A stretch of DNA of 44,636 nt. Source: Hyphomicrobiales bacterium. GTDB lineage: Bacteria; Pseudomonadota; Alphaproteobacteria; Rhizobiales; Beijerinckiaceae. Below are positions 1 through 11,246 of the stretch, in pieces. Each line of letters starts with the position of its first letter. Position 1 is the first letter of the stretch. A model generated the notes under the pieces. The model was not told the DNA's origin and made no database searches. It saw only the letters and a list, made by a program, of their open reading frames with translations. A program made the translations under genes and the position numbers. The stretch lies in assembly GCA_947455995.1 (NCBI GenBank), contig CANGQA010000012.1, forward strand, positions 1 to 44,636, read 5' to 3'.

Positions 1-1798
1 AAGCCATAGCGAATTCTCCGTTCATGCCTTTGCTTGTCTCATCATTGGCGGGCGCAACAGTGGCGGAATTCACAAAAAGGATCACCCGCTGATCAGCCGT
101 ATCACCCAATGATGAGCTGGCTTTTGCAACGGGAGACAGAAACGCCTGTGCCAAGGCGGTAGCAGGCAAGCCATTGTCACGAGAGGCGCGGGTTACGCCC
201 TGTACTGTCATCATCTTAGAGGACATCTCGTCGGCAACGGCTGAAATCGCCGCACCTTGATTGATTTTCTGGACCAATTCCGAGGCTTTCTGACTGATCA
301 GGCGGCTGCGTTCATCGTCAAGCCAGGCGGCTTTGACCTGCTCGCGCGCTTCTTCAAAATTGCGTTCTCTAGAAGGCGTAATGCCATCAACGCTGAACCA
401 GACATAGCCGCCGTCGCGTAAAGCCAGCGCTTCATTGTCGATATTCACTTCACTGCCGAACACAGCGGGAATAACAGTCGCGGGATCGACAATGCTGGTG
501 ATCAAGCTACCGGTTTTATCACGGCCCGAGGCATCCACAGCGTCAATTTTGGTGAAAGGCAAATTCAGTTCGCTGGCAATCGCCTGCAAAGGTTTCGCTG
601 AAGCGCGCTGGTCTTCCACCGCGTCATGCAGATCGCGCAATTTGTCACGGCCCTTCTGGATAGCCAATTCGGATTTTAATGTCTGCGAGACCTTTTCGTA
701 TGGCAGCACCTCGGCAGCGACAATTTGCACCACTTCAATCAGGATAGGGCCGAATTTGCCTTCGATTGGACCAATCAGCGTGTGTGGCTGGGCTTGAAAC
801 GCTGCATCACGCACAGCTTGATCCGCAATCTCTTCGCGCTTGACCAGGCCGAGATCGGTATCATTTGCGCTTAAACCCATCGAGGCCGCAATCTCGGCAA
901 AGGTTTTACCAGCCTTTTGCGCTTCATTTGCCAGTGCAGCTTTGTCTTTATCGGATAGGATCATCTGTTTGATCATGCGCCGTTCAGGCATGGAAAAACG
1001 GGTGGCTTGCTGGCGATCATAAAGACCCATGGCTTCAGGTTCTGTGATGCTGGCAGGATCGACCAATTCGCCGGCTTTAAGGACCAGAAGGCTGGCTGCG
1101 CGATAATCAGGCGCGCGAAAAGCGGCCTGACGTTCGGTGTAGAAGGCCTTCAACTGGTCGTCCGTTGCCGCTGCAATCGGTCCAAGCTGGTCTGCCGCAA
1201 GCACAAAAAATTGAACATCGCGCTGCTCGTTGCGATAGCGGTTGAGCGCATCAATCCCTGCTTTGGGAGCCTGAATACTCCCGGCTAGACTTTCGGCGAT
1301 TTGGCCGCGCAGATAGACCAACCGCTGCGAGGCAATGAAGTTGCTCTCGTTAAAACCGTTGTTGCGCAAGGCTTCGTCAAAAATTGCCCGGTTGAACTTG
1401 CCATCGGGACCCGCAAAATTGGGATCAGCCAGCACAGCCTTTGCGATGGTTTCATTATTGATTGCCAATCCCCAATTGCGGACCTGCTCGTCAAGGGCGG
1501 CATCATTGATCAAGCGTTCAAGCACGCGCCGGTCCAGTCCGAAGCTTAAAGCCTCTTGCGCTGTCAAATTGCGGCGGATCCGGCGTGAAATATTCTGGAT
1601 TTCGGTTTGATAAGCCGCTCTGAATTCGGCAAGCGAAATTTCAGTTGAACCGACAGTCGCCGCATTATTGGTGCCATAGTTTTTCACCATGTCGCCAATG
1701 CCCCAGATGGCAAAGCTGAAGATCAGTGTACCGAAAAGAACCGTAATCACGATTCGACCGAGCCAAGATTGTCCTGCTTTCCGAAAACCTTGCATCAT
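1..1798 (-). CDS. ppiD: Peptidylprolyl isomerase PpiD, C-terminus beyond window
   Basis: Reading the minus strand from a double ATG (1798 and 1795) gives about 599 residues with no stop before base 1, so the gene is cut by the edge. Order: a short basic N-terminus, one membrane segment at about residues 14-34 (hydrophobic run ending FAIWGIGDMV), a SurA-N-like chaperone region at about 60-175, and a parvulin-like region at about 265-360 (begins ERRMIKQMIL). This layout fits PpiD/SurA-type inner-membrane-anchored periplasmic folding factors, which help newly exported proteins fold. It is divergent from tpiA. No strong ribosome binding site is visible. The family is fairly sure; isomerase activity is not certain because many PpiD parvulin domains are degenerate. 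Confidence 0.88.
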   Translation of the reverse strand, partial: MMQGFRKAGQSWLGRIVITVLFGTLIFSFAIWGIGDMVKNYGTNNAATVGSTEISLAEFRAAYQTEIQNISRRIRRNLTAQEALSFGLDRRVLERLINDAALDEQVRNWGLAINNETIAKAVLADPNFAGPDGKFNRAIFDEALRNNGFNESNFIASQRLVYLRGQIAESLAGSIQAPKAGIDALNRYRNEQRDVQFFVLAADQLGPIAAATDDQLKAFYTERQAAFRAPDYRAASLLVLKAGELVDPASITEPEAMGLYDRQQATRFSMPERRMIKQMILSDKDKAALANEAQKAGKTFAEIAASMGLSANDTDLGLVKREEIADQAVRDAAFQAQPHTLIGPIEGKFGPILIEVVQIVAAEVLPYEKVSQTLKSELAIQKGRDKLRDLHDAVEDQRASAKPLQAIASELNLPFTKIDAVDASGRDKTGSLITSIVDPATVIPAVFGSEVNIDNEALALRDGGYVWFSVDGITPSRERNFEEAREQVKAAWLDDERSRLISQKASELVQKINQGAAISAVADEMSSKMMTVQGVTRASRDNGLPATALAQAFLSPVAKASSSLGDTADQRVILFVNSATVAPANDETSKGMNGEFAMA

Positions 1799-1899
1799 GG
1801 GATATGCCGTCCGTTGTTTTGCTGCTTGTGGTTTGACCGTTACAGTGGTCTACCCATCCTGCTTTTTATTGATCTGATTTGTGCTGCTAGCACAGATGA

Positions 1900-1921
1900 G
1901 TGGGATTTGTCCCACTTTTTT
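1900..1921 (+). terminator. Rho-independent terminator-like hairpin between ppiD and tpiA
   Basis: Stem GTGGGA (1900-1905), loop TTTG, stem TCCCAC (1910-1915), then six T. The T-run orients it for rightward transcription although no gene ends there: ppiD is divergent and tpiA begins 115 bases later. It could be a leader attenuator, the end of a short RNA, or a stop for antisense transcription over ppiD. Confidence 0.6.
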
Positions 1922-2035
1922 GCATCAAACTACCGGTATGACCTCTGATAAACGCCCTACATGTCGTTAATGACAGTTGACGGGTAAAATCCCTCTGTTA
2001 TCGACAGGCCGTAACGAAAAAAGGAGAACCGGAAC

Positions 2036-2815
2036 ATGCCCCCTAAATCCATCTTAACCCCCAAGCCTCTGGTTGCAGGCAATTGGAAGATGAACGGGAC
2101 GCGTGCCTCTTTGCATGAAATTACTGTGATGGGGTTGTCTTATGATGCCGATTTGCGGCGGAATGTGGATTTGCTCATCTGTCCGCCGTCTACTCTGCTC
2201 TATCCAGCAGCCACGACCGCTTTGGGCACAGCCATTGCCATTGGCGCCCAGGATTCCAGCCCCAAAATTTCAGGAGCCCATACCGGTGACGTTTCGCCCA
2301 ATATGGTATTGGATTCGGGTGGGAGTATGGTGATACTCGGTCATTCGGAGCGACGCACGGATCATCTTGAAAAAGATGCTTTAATCGAACAAAAGGCCAG
2401 TTCTGCCATTGCGACCGGCCTTGTCGCGATTGTCTGTGTTGGCGAAACCAGTTCCGAGCGCCAGGCGGGCAGGACTTTGGCGGTCGTGCGCCGACAGTTG
2501 CGCGGTTCTATCCCTCGCAATGCCACCGCACTGCAGCTGGTTATTGCCTATGAGCCCGTCTGGGCTATTGGCACAGGTTTAACCCCAACTGCCACAGATG
2601 TTGCTGAAGTCCATCTGACCATCCGCAACGATTTGAAAAAAATAATGGGCAAGCAACAGGGCGAGATGGTGCGTATTCTCTATGGCGGGTCGGTCAAACC
2701 CAATAATGCCAAGGAATTGCTGTCGATCGATAATGTCAACGGTGCTTTGGTCGGTGGCGCAAGCCTGAAAGCGATCGACTTTATGGCGATTGCGGAAACC
2801 TATCGCTCAGGCTGA
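2036..2815 (+). CDS. tpiA: Triose-phosphate isomerase
   Basis: Interconverts dihydroxyacetone phosphate and glyceraldehyde 3-phosphate in cytosolic glycolysis and gluconeogenesis. The 259-residue protein has the full set of family motifs: substrate-binding Lys18 in AGNWKMNG, electrophile His103 in GHSERR, catalytic Glu173 in [11 protein letters not shown] (followed by the mobile loop), and the phosphate-binding GGS and GALVGGASL segments near the C-terminus. Length is normal for a bacterial enzyme. The ATG follows AGGAG with good spacing. It stands alone between divergent ppiD and secG, the usual arrangement in this order. Confidence 0.97.
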   Translation: MPPKSILTPKPLVAGNWKMNGTRASLHEITVMGLSYDADLRRNVDLLICPPSTLLYPAATTALGTAIAIGAQDSSPKISGAHTGDVSPNMVLDSGGSMVILGHSERRTDHLEKDALIEQKASSAIATGLVAIVCVGETSSERQAGRTLAVVRRQLRGSIPRNATALQLVIAYEPVWAIGTGLTPTATDVAEVHLTIRNDLKKIMGKQQGEMVRILYGGSVKPNNAKELLSIDNVNGALVGGASLKAIDFMAIAETYRSG

Positions 2816-2938
2816 TTACCGTCAGGGAAGGGTTTTCTAGGCCTTCTTCATGCTTTCATCCGGCGACAGAGCATGCTAAAGGGCCTTAATCTTGTGTTCG
2901 CATCCGGCGAACCATTCCTTTATGGTGTGACAACAATC

Positions 2939-3313
2939 ATGCAACAAGTCCTTATCGTCATTCATCTGCTGGTCGTTCTGGCTCTTGTCGGGGTCATTCT
3001 TTTGCAGCGTTCCGATTCCGGTGCGTTGGGCGGTCTTGGCGGCGGCGGCGGTGTCTCGGGCTTTATGACAGGTCGCGGACAAGCCAATGCGCTGACCCGT
3101 GCGACTGGTATTCTGGCAGCCTGTTTCTTTGCCACCAGCATTGCTCTGGCGATTGTATCCGGCGCCACGCGTGAGAGCCGCTCCGTTATTGATGATGCGG
3201 CTTCCAAGCTGCCTGCCCAAACCGCTCCAGCAGGTGGCGTGCTTGACCAGTTGAAAGCGATTGACCAGAAGGCTCCTCCAGCCTCCGGTCCGCAAGTCCC
3301 GACCACACGCTAA
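2939..3313 (+). CDS. secG: Preprotein translocase subunit SecG
   Basis: Small inner-membrane partner of SecYE. I chose the ATG at 2939 (MQQVLIVIHLLV) because the protein then starts directly with the first membrane helix, as SecG proteins do. The frame is open further upstream to 2873 but that extension is not SecG-like. Two hydrophobic helices (about residues 4-22 and 52-75) flank the family's glycine-rich loop (SGALGGLGGGGG). The C-terminal tail is Ala/Pro rich, giving 124 residues, common for alphaproteobacterial SecG. A strong terminator follows 17 bases after the stop. Confidence 0.93.
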   Translation: MQQVLIVIHLLVVLALVGVILLQRSDSGALGGLGGGGGVSGFMTGRGQANALTRATGILAACFFATSIALAIVSGATRESRSVIDDAASKLPAQTAPAGGVLDQLKAIDQKAPPASGPQVPTTR

Positions 3314-3329
3314 CCGACCATCACCATCA

Positions 3330-3356
3330 AGGGCCGGTTTGTCCGGCCCTTTTTTG
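3330..3356 (+). terminator. Rho-independent terminator after secG
   Basis: GGGCCGG (3331-3337), loop TTTGT, CCGGCCC (3343-3349), then TTTTTT; an outer A-T pair extends the stem. A textbook terminator ending the tpiA-secG stretch before pyrG. Confidence 0.93.
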
Positions 3357-3441
3357 GTTTGGGGATGGTGTACGACCTGTGGATTTCTGCCCGGACTGGC
3401 ATACTTCCTCTGTGCGAATCATTTTAGTTTGATAAGGATGA

Positions 3442-5076
<1,635 letters not shown>

Positions 5077-5083
5077 CGCTCTC

Positions 5084-5106
5084 TTGCGGGCAGCACGTGC
5101 CCGCAA
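5084..5106 (+). other. Strong hairpin between pyrG and kdsA
   Basis: A perfect 9-bp stem TTGCGGGCA (5084-5092) and TGCCCGCAA (5098-5106) closes a GCACG loop, starting 7 bases after the pyrG stop. There is no T-run, so it is not a classical terminator. It may protect the pyrG mRNA 3' end or cause partial termination before kdsA. Confidence 0.6.
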
Positions 5107-5145
5107 ATCTGTTTGAGACGGGGCCGCAAAGGGATATCAGCACCT

Positions 5146-5991
5146 ATGAGCAATTCACCCAAAATCCCCGCCATTGTTTCCGCCGGATCCGTCCCGTTCG
5201 GCAATCATTTGCCGTTTGCCCTGATGGCTGGCCCCTGTGCGATGGAAAGCCGTGACCATGCGCTGTTCATGGCGGCTGCTTTGCATGAAATCACCCAAAA
5301 ACTCGGCATCGGGCTGGTTTTCAAGGCCTCGTTCGACAAGGCCAACCGTACCTCGTCCAAAGGGCGGCGCGGGATTGGTCTGTCCAAGGCCATGGATGTG
5401 TTTGCCGAGATCAAAAGCAAATACGGCCTGCCGGTCGTCACCGATATCCATGAACGCGAACAGTGCAAGCCGGTTGCCGAAGTGGTCGATATTCTGCAAA
5501 TCCCTGCTTTTTTGTGCCGCCAGACCGATCTGTTGATTGCGGCGGCTGAAACGGGACGGGTGATCAATGTCAAAAAAGGCCAGTTTCTGGCCCCTTGGGA
5601 TATGAAGAACGTCGTCTCCAAAATCACCGAGACCGGAAACCACAATGTCATGGTGACCGAGCGGGGGGCATCATTCGGCTATAACACCCTGGTCACCGAC
5701 TTTCGTGGTCTGCCCTTGATGGCACAGGAAACCGGCGCGCCGGTGATTTTCGATGCCACACACTCCGTCCAGCAACCGGGCGGGCAGGGCGCCTCTTCGG
5801 GCGGCCAACGCGAATATGTCCCCGTTCTGGCCCGCGCGGCCGTCGCTGTGGGTGTGGCCGGCCTGTTTATCGAAAGCCATGACAATCCGTCCGAGGCCTT
5901 TTCCGATGGTCCGAATATGGTGCCGTTGGATGAAATGGAAGCCTTGTTGAAACGGCTGATGGCGTTTGATGCGGTGGCGAAGGCTGGATGA
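5146..5991 (+). CDS. kdsA: 3-deoxy-8-phosphooctulonate synthase (metal-dependent class)
   Basis: Condenses phosphoenolpyruvate with arabinose 5-phosphate to give KDO 8-phosphate for lipopolysaccharide core synthesis. The ATG at 5146 follows AAAGGGAT; an upstream in-frame TTG at 5113 is less likely. The 281-residue barrel has Cys31 in MAGPCAMES, where the non-metallo E. coli enzyme has Asn, and retains His206 (DATHSVQQ), Glu243 (FIESHD) and Asp254 (FSDGPN). These correspond to the four metal ligands of class II enzymes such as that of Aquifex, so metal dependence is inferred. It lies downstream of pyrG, separated by a hairpin. Confidence 0.96.
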   Translation: MSNSPKIPAIVSAGSVPFGNHLPFALMAGPCAMESRDHALFMAAALHEITQKLGIGLVFKASFDKANRTSSKGRRGIGLSKAMDVFAEIKSKYGLPVVTDIHEREQCKPVAEVVDILQIPAFLCRQTDLLIAAAETGRVINVKKGQFLAPWDMKNVVSKITETGNHNVMVTERGASFGYNTLVTDFRGLPLMAQETGAPVIFDATHSVQQPGGQGASSGGQREYVPVLARAAVAVGVAGLFIESHDNPSEAFSDGPNMVPLDEMEALLKRLMAFDAVAKAG

Positions 5992-6098
5992 ATAGCTTTT
6001 AATAAGCAAGCCTATGGATTTTTTTCCACATCATCAGCACAACAATTTTTGTATATTTTGAGCTGTTTAAAGCTATTGGTTGAGTTGAGGACTAAATT

Positions 6099-6596
6099 TC
6101 ACCGTCCCCGATAAGGCGCAACGCCCTGATCGGGCAACCAGAGGGCTTCGGGCGGTTTTCCGGTCTGCCAGAACACGTCAATCGGGATGCCACCGCGCGG
6201 ATACCAGTAGCCGCCGATGCGGAACCATTCGGGTTCCAGCAACTCGACCAGACGCTTGCCGATGCCGACCGTGCAATCTTCGTGGAAAGCTCCATGGTTG
6301 CGGAAGGCACCGAGATAGAGTTTCAGCGATTTGGATTCCACCAGCCATGCACCGGGCAGATAATCAATCACCAGAATTCCGAAATCCGGCTGGCCGGTGA
6401 CAGGGCAGATCGAGGTGAATTCTGGACAGGTGAAACGCGCCAGATAGGATGAGCCCTGATGCGGATTCGGCACACGGTCCAACACCGCCTGTTCGGGCGT
6501 GGCGGGCAGGGCGGAGGCTTGGCCCAGATGCAGGGGCGAGCCCTGCTGGAGTGTCTCTGTTGTATGCGATGTCGGGCCGTGCGGTGTCTGGGTCAT
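6099..6596 (-). CDS. queF: NADPH-dependent 7-cyano-7-deazaguanine reductase
   Basis: Reduces preQ0 to preQ1 in queuosine tRNA-modification synthesis. The 165-residue protein is of the short single-domain type. It has nucleophile Cys64 in [12 protein letters not shown], the neighbouring Asp71, a substrate-binding [10 protein letters not shown] strand with Glu86, and the [11 protein letters not shown] segment. The first 35 residues are a variable extension. It is a single gene on the minus strand, divergent from eno. I found no preQ1 riboswitch signature in its upstream region. Confidence 0.96.
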   Translation of the reverse strand: MTQTPHGPTSHTTETLQQGSPLHLGQASALPATPEQAVLDRVPNPHQGSSYLARFTCPEFTSICPVTGQPDFGILVIDYLPGAWLVESKSLKLYLGAFRNHGAFHEDCTVGIGKRLVELLEPEWFRIGGYWYPRGGIPIDVFWQTGKPPEALWLPDQGVAPYRGR

Positions 6597-6718
6597 GAGC
6601 CTGTCACAATCTTGCTGTCAGTGATGCGCGTGCGTTAGTTCGCGCCTGTGTCGGTGGCTTTTATCCTGTGACAGGGGTTTTAGTCGAGAGAGATAAATCG
6701 GCAAAGCAGTAAGGTTCA

Positions 6719-6742
6719 ATAGTTGGCCCGATAGTTGGCCCG
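6719..6742 (+). repeat. Perfect 12-bp tandem duplication upstream of eno
   Basis: ATAGTTGGCCCG occurs twice back to back (6719-6730 and 6731-6742), followed by AT as if a third copy were starting. It lies about 80 bases upstream of the enolase start codon, between divergent queF and eno. It could be a regulatory half-site pair or simply replication slippage. Confidence 0.6.
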
Positions 6743-6796
6743 ATCTTTTGGCTAGACCTTTTGCGCCCTTTGCGGTTCGGCACGAATAGCTTATGA

Positions 6797-8110
<1,314 letters not shown>

Positions 8111-8137
8111 ATTCGATCAGAACCGGCAATTCTATCG

Positions 8138-8164
8138 CGGGAGGTCTGATCGGCCTCCCGTTTT
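8138..8164 (+). terminator. Rho-independent terminator after eno
   Basis: CGGGAGG (8138-8144), a 9-base loop, CCTCCCG (8154-8160), then TTTT. It separates enolase from ftsB. Confidence 0.85.
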
Positions 8165-8211
8165 GTTGCGGCTAACACTTTTTCAACCAATTCAGTCGTA
8201 GTATTGTTGTT

Positions 8212-8547
8212 ATGGTTGTTCAAAAACGGTTCCGAGGTTTTGTTTTGTGGCTCGCCCTTTATGGGGTTGCGGGATCGGCATCTTATTATTTCATCTATCA
8301 CGCGCATAACGGTAACCGTGGGTTGGAAACCAGAGAAACTCTGACCCAGAGCCTCGATGTGCTGGACAAGGAATTGCAGGCTCAACAGGCCGAAAGAGAG
8401 CGCTGGCAGATTCGCGTCAATGCCTTGCGCAGCGAACATGTTGATCGCGATTTACTTGATGAGCGGGGACGTATCGGACTCGGGCGCGTGCAACGCGGTG
8501 ATGTGATCATCATGGATCAACCCCGCACCAAAACGGACATCCGCTAA
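8212..8547 (+). CDS. ftsB: Septum formation initiator FtsB/DivIC family protein
   Basis: A 111-residue bitopic membrane protein: a short basic cytoplasmic start, one membrane helix (about residues 9-29), then a periplasmic coiled coil (about 42-75, LDVLDKELQAQQAERERWQ) and the small conserved ending RDLLDERGRIGLGRV. In this family the coiled coil pairs with FtsL and FtsQ in the divisome. Its position between eno and pdhA is the standard one in Alphaproteobacteria and supports the call. Confidence 0.9.
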   Translation: MVVQKRFRGFVLWLALYGVAGSASYYFIYHAHNGNRGLETRETLTQSLDVLDKELQAQQAERERWQIRVNALRSEHVDRDLLDERGRIGLGRVQRGDVIIMDQPRTKTDIR

Positions 8548-8568
8548 TCCGAATTAGACCGTTTTTCT

Positions 8569-8598
8569 AATGAACCACATTTTAGTTCATTTTTATTT
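8569..8598 (+). terminator. Weak AT-rich terminator candidate after ftsB
   Basis: ATGAAC (8570-8575) pairs with GTTCAT (8585-8590), followed by TTTTATTT. The stem is short and AT-rich, so this is only a possible end of the ftsB transcript. The rest of the gap up to 8718 is AT-rich and presumably holds the pdh promoter. Confidence 0.35.
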
Positions 8599-8718
8599 CA
8601 AAAGTAATTACAAACACTTATGTGGAATAAATCTTTTTCATTTCTCTGTTTTTTGCCCTCGTCATTTTTAAAGAATTCGTCTAAAGTTTATAAAATTGTT
8701 TGTTAAAGGGGGAAGATC

Positions 8719-9798
8719 ATGGCTGTTGCCGCCAAGGCTGGAAGTCAGAGCAAATCGTCACCGAACAAGTTGTCGCCCGGTAAGGCTGTGGCAGCGCGTG
8801 GGGGGCGGTCATTGTCGCGCCGCTCGAACGGTCCTGTTGCTTTGAGCAAGGATGAGGAAATCAGCGCCTATCGCGACATGCTGATGATCAGACGGTTCGA
8901 GGAAAAGGCAGGCCAGATGTATGGCATGGGCCTGATAGGCGGTTTCTGCCATCTGTATATCGGTCAGGAAGCCGTTGTCGTCGGCATGCAGATGGCCTCT
9001 GCCAAGGGCGATCAGGTGATCACCGGTTACCGCGATCATGGCCACATGCTGGCTTGCGGCATGGACCCCAAAGGCGTGATGGCTGAATTGACCGGGCGCT
9101 CGGGCGGTCTGTCGCGCGGCAAGGGTGGTTCGATGCACATGTTTAGTGTCGAAAGCAATTTTTACGGAGGCCACGGTATCGTGGGTGCTCAAGTGTCACT
9201 TGGCACCGGTCTGGCCTTTGCCAATCACTACCGCAACGATGGTCGCGTCTCGATGACCTATTTTGGTGATGGTGCTGCCAATCAAGGCCAGGTCTACGAA
9301 TGTTTCAACATGGCCGAACTTTGGAAGCTGCCTGTCGTCTATGTGATTGAGAACAATCGTTATGCGATGGGCACGGCCGTCAGCCGCGCTTCTGCCCAGA
9401 CCGATTTTTCCAAGCGTGGTGTCTCCTTCAATATTCCCGGTGAGCAGGTTGACGGAATGGATGTCCGCGCAGTCAAGGAAGCCGCGGAACGGGCAATCCA
9501 GTGGTGCCGCGACGGCAAGGGTCCATACATTCTCGAAATGCAGACCTATCGCTATCGCGGGCATTCGATGTCCGATCCTGCCAAATACCGCTCCAAGGAC
9601 GAAGTGCAGAAAATGCGTGAGGAGCACGATCCGATCGAGCAGGTCCGTCGTCGTTTGATCGAGGAATGGAAGATCAGTGAAGATGAGCTCAAGACAGTGG
9701 ATTCCCATGTTCGCGAGATTGTGAATGCGGCAGCCGACTTTGCCACAACCAATCCCGAGCCCGATCCGTCAGAGCTTTATACGGATATCCTTCGCTAA
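8719..9798 (+). CDS. pdhA: Pyruvate dehydrogenase E1 component, alpha subunit
   Basis: Thiamine-diphosphate-dependent decarboxylase half of the E1 heterotetramer that feeds acetyl groups to E2. The 359-residue protein begins with a basic, low-complexity tail of about 40 residues, then the E1-alpha fold. The thiamine-binding motif starts at GDGAANQG (183-190) and ends at ENN (211-213). The [14 protein letters not shown] loop, phosphorylated in mitochondrial homologues, is present. A good AGGGGGAAG ribosome binding site precedes the ATG. It is the first gene of the pdhA-pdhB-pdhC-lpd run. Confidence 0.97.
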   Translation: MAVAAKAGSQSKSSPNKLSPGKAVAARGGRSLSRRSNGPVALSKDEEISAYRDMLMIRRFEEKAGQMYGMGLIGGFCHLYIGQEAVVVGMQMASAKGDQVITGYRDHGHMLACGMDPKGVMAELTGRSGGLSRGKGGSMHMFSVESNFYGGHGIVGAQVSLGTGLAFANHYRNDGRVSMTYFGDGAANQGQVYECFNMAELWKLPVVYVIENNRYAMGTAVSRASAQTDFSKRGVSFNIPGEQVDGMDVRAVKEAAERAIQWCRDGKGPYILEMQTYRYRGHSMSDPAKYRSKDEVQKMREEHDPIEQVRRRLIEEWKISEDELKTVDSHVREIVNAAADFATTNPEPDPSELYTDILR

Positions 9799-9854
9799 CT
9801 TATTTGGCCGCCGCCAGCGCACCATGCGCGGCGCGAACCCTCGGAGCACGAGAT

Positions 9855-11234
9855 ATGTCAATAGAAGTGTTAATGCCCGCTCTTTCACCAACCATGGAAA
9901 AGGGCAATCTGTCCAAATGGCTGAAAAATGAAGGCGATTCCATTAAGCCCGGTGATGTCATCGCCGAAATCGAGACGGACAAGGCGACCATGGAAGTTGA
10001 AGCGGTCGATGAAGGTATTTTGGCCAAAATCCTTGTTCCTGCGGGTACCAACGATGTGCCGGTCAACCAGTTGATCGCTATTATTGCCGCTGATGGCGAA
10101 GATATCAGCAAAGCGGGCAGTGCGTCTGCCGCTGCTCCCGTGGCTGCGCCAGTGCCAGCTGCGGCACCAGCTGTTCATGCCAGTGTTCCAGCAACCGCCC
10201 ATCCAGATATTCCGGCCTATGATGCTTCGGGTGAAATTCCCCATGGTACGGAAATGGTGCCGCAAACCATGCGTGAAGCATTGCGTGATGCGATGGCTGA
10301 AGAAATGCGCTCCAATGAGAGTGTGTTTGTGATGGGCGAGGAAGTGGCTGAATATCAAGGTGCTTACAAGATCACACAAGGGCTTCTCCAGGAATTCGGG
10401 CCTCGACGCGTGATTGACACCCCGATTACCGAACATGGTTTTGCCGGTATCGCTGTAGGGGCGGCTTTGACGGGGCTTCGCCCGATTCTTGAATTCATGA
10501 CTTTTAACTTTGCCATGCAAGCCATTGATCATATTATCAATTCAGCGGCAAAAACCCTTTACATGTCGGGTGGCCAGATGGGTTGTCCGATTGTGTTTCG
10601 TGGTCCGAACGGGGCCGCAGCCCGTGTCGGTGCGCAACATTCGCAAGATTATTCAGCCTGGTATTCCAACGTGCCCGGCCTGCTGGTTGTGTCCCCCTCG
10701 AATGCTGCGGATGCCAAGGGCCTCTTGAAAGCCGCCATCCGTAATCCCAATCCAGTTGTGTTCCTCGAAAACGAAATTCTCTACGGTCAGACCGGCATGG
10801 TCCCGAAGATGGATGATTTCGTTCTGCCGATCGGCAAGGCCCGCATTGCCCGCACCGGTAAGGATGTGACCATCGTGTCGTTCTCGATCGGTATGACCTA
10901 TGCGCTCAAGGCTGCCGAGGAACTGGCCACGCTTGGTATCGAGGCTGAAGTGATTGATCTGCGCACCATTCGTCCGATGGATGTCGACACCATCATTGCC
11001 TCGGTTCGCAAGACGGGTCGCTGCATTACGGTGGAAGAAGGTTGGCCACAATCGGGCATTGGCTCAGAAATTTCGGCACAGGTGATGGAAAAGGCGTTCG
11101 ATTATCTCGATGCGCCGGTGATCCGCATCACCGGTAAAGATGTGCCGATGCCCTATGCTGCCAATCTTGAAAAGCTGGCGCTACCCAATGTTGGCGAGGT
11201 GGTTGAAGCCGCCCGCGCAGTCACCTATCGCTAA
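9855..11234 (+). CDS. pdhB: Pyruvate dehydrogenase E1 component, beta subunit with N-terminal lipoyl domain
   Basis: E1-beta partner of PdhA. The start is ATG 9855 ([15 protein letters not shown]) with GGAG upstream; an in-frame TTG at 9804 is unlikely. Residues 1-80 are a lipoyl domain with Lys43 in the [11 protein letters not shown] hairpin, followed by an Ala/Pro-rich linker (about 85-125) and a complete transketolase-type E1-beta domain (about 135-459). Fusion of a lipoyl domain to E1-beta is known in Rhizobiales and Zymomonas. The lipoyl domain is nearly identical in protein and DNA to that of the next gene, pdhC. Confidence 0.97.
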   Translation: MSIEVLMPALSPTMEKGNLSKWLKNEGDSIKPGDVIAEIETDKATMEVEAVDEGILAKILVPAGTNDVPVNQLIAIIAADGEDISKAGSASAAAPVAAPVPAAAPAVHASVPATAHPDIPAYDASGEIPHGTEMVPQTMREALRDAMAEEMRSNESVFVMGEEVAEYQGAYKITQGLLQEFGPRRVIDTPITEHGFAGIAVGAALTGLRPILEFMTFNFAMQAIDHIINSAAKTLYMSGGQMGCPIVFRGPNGAAARVGAQHSQDYSAWYSNVPGLLVVSPSNAADAKGLLKAAIRNPNPVVFLENEILYGQTGMVPKMDDFVLPIGKARIARTGKDVTIVSFSIGMTYALKAAEELATLGIEAEVIDLRTIRPMDVDTIIASVRKTGRCITVEEGWPQSGIGSEISAQVMEKAFDYLDAPVIRITGKDVPMPYAANLEKLALPNVGEVVEAARAVTYR

Positions 11235-11246
11235 GGGGAGACGACC

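Noticed and set aside
2876-3295. Long antisense open frames over secG, and similar ones over eno, pdhB, lpd, lipA and kdsA
   Set aside because: They mirror conserved genes on the other strand, lack ribosome binding sites and family motifs, and are by-products of codon bias.
6597-6720. preQ1 riboswitch upstream of queF
   Set aside because: I looked for the short C-rich loop and A-rich tail of preQ1-I and found neither on the minus strand.
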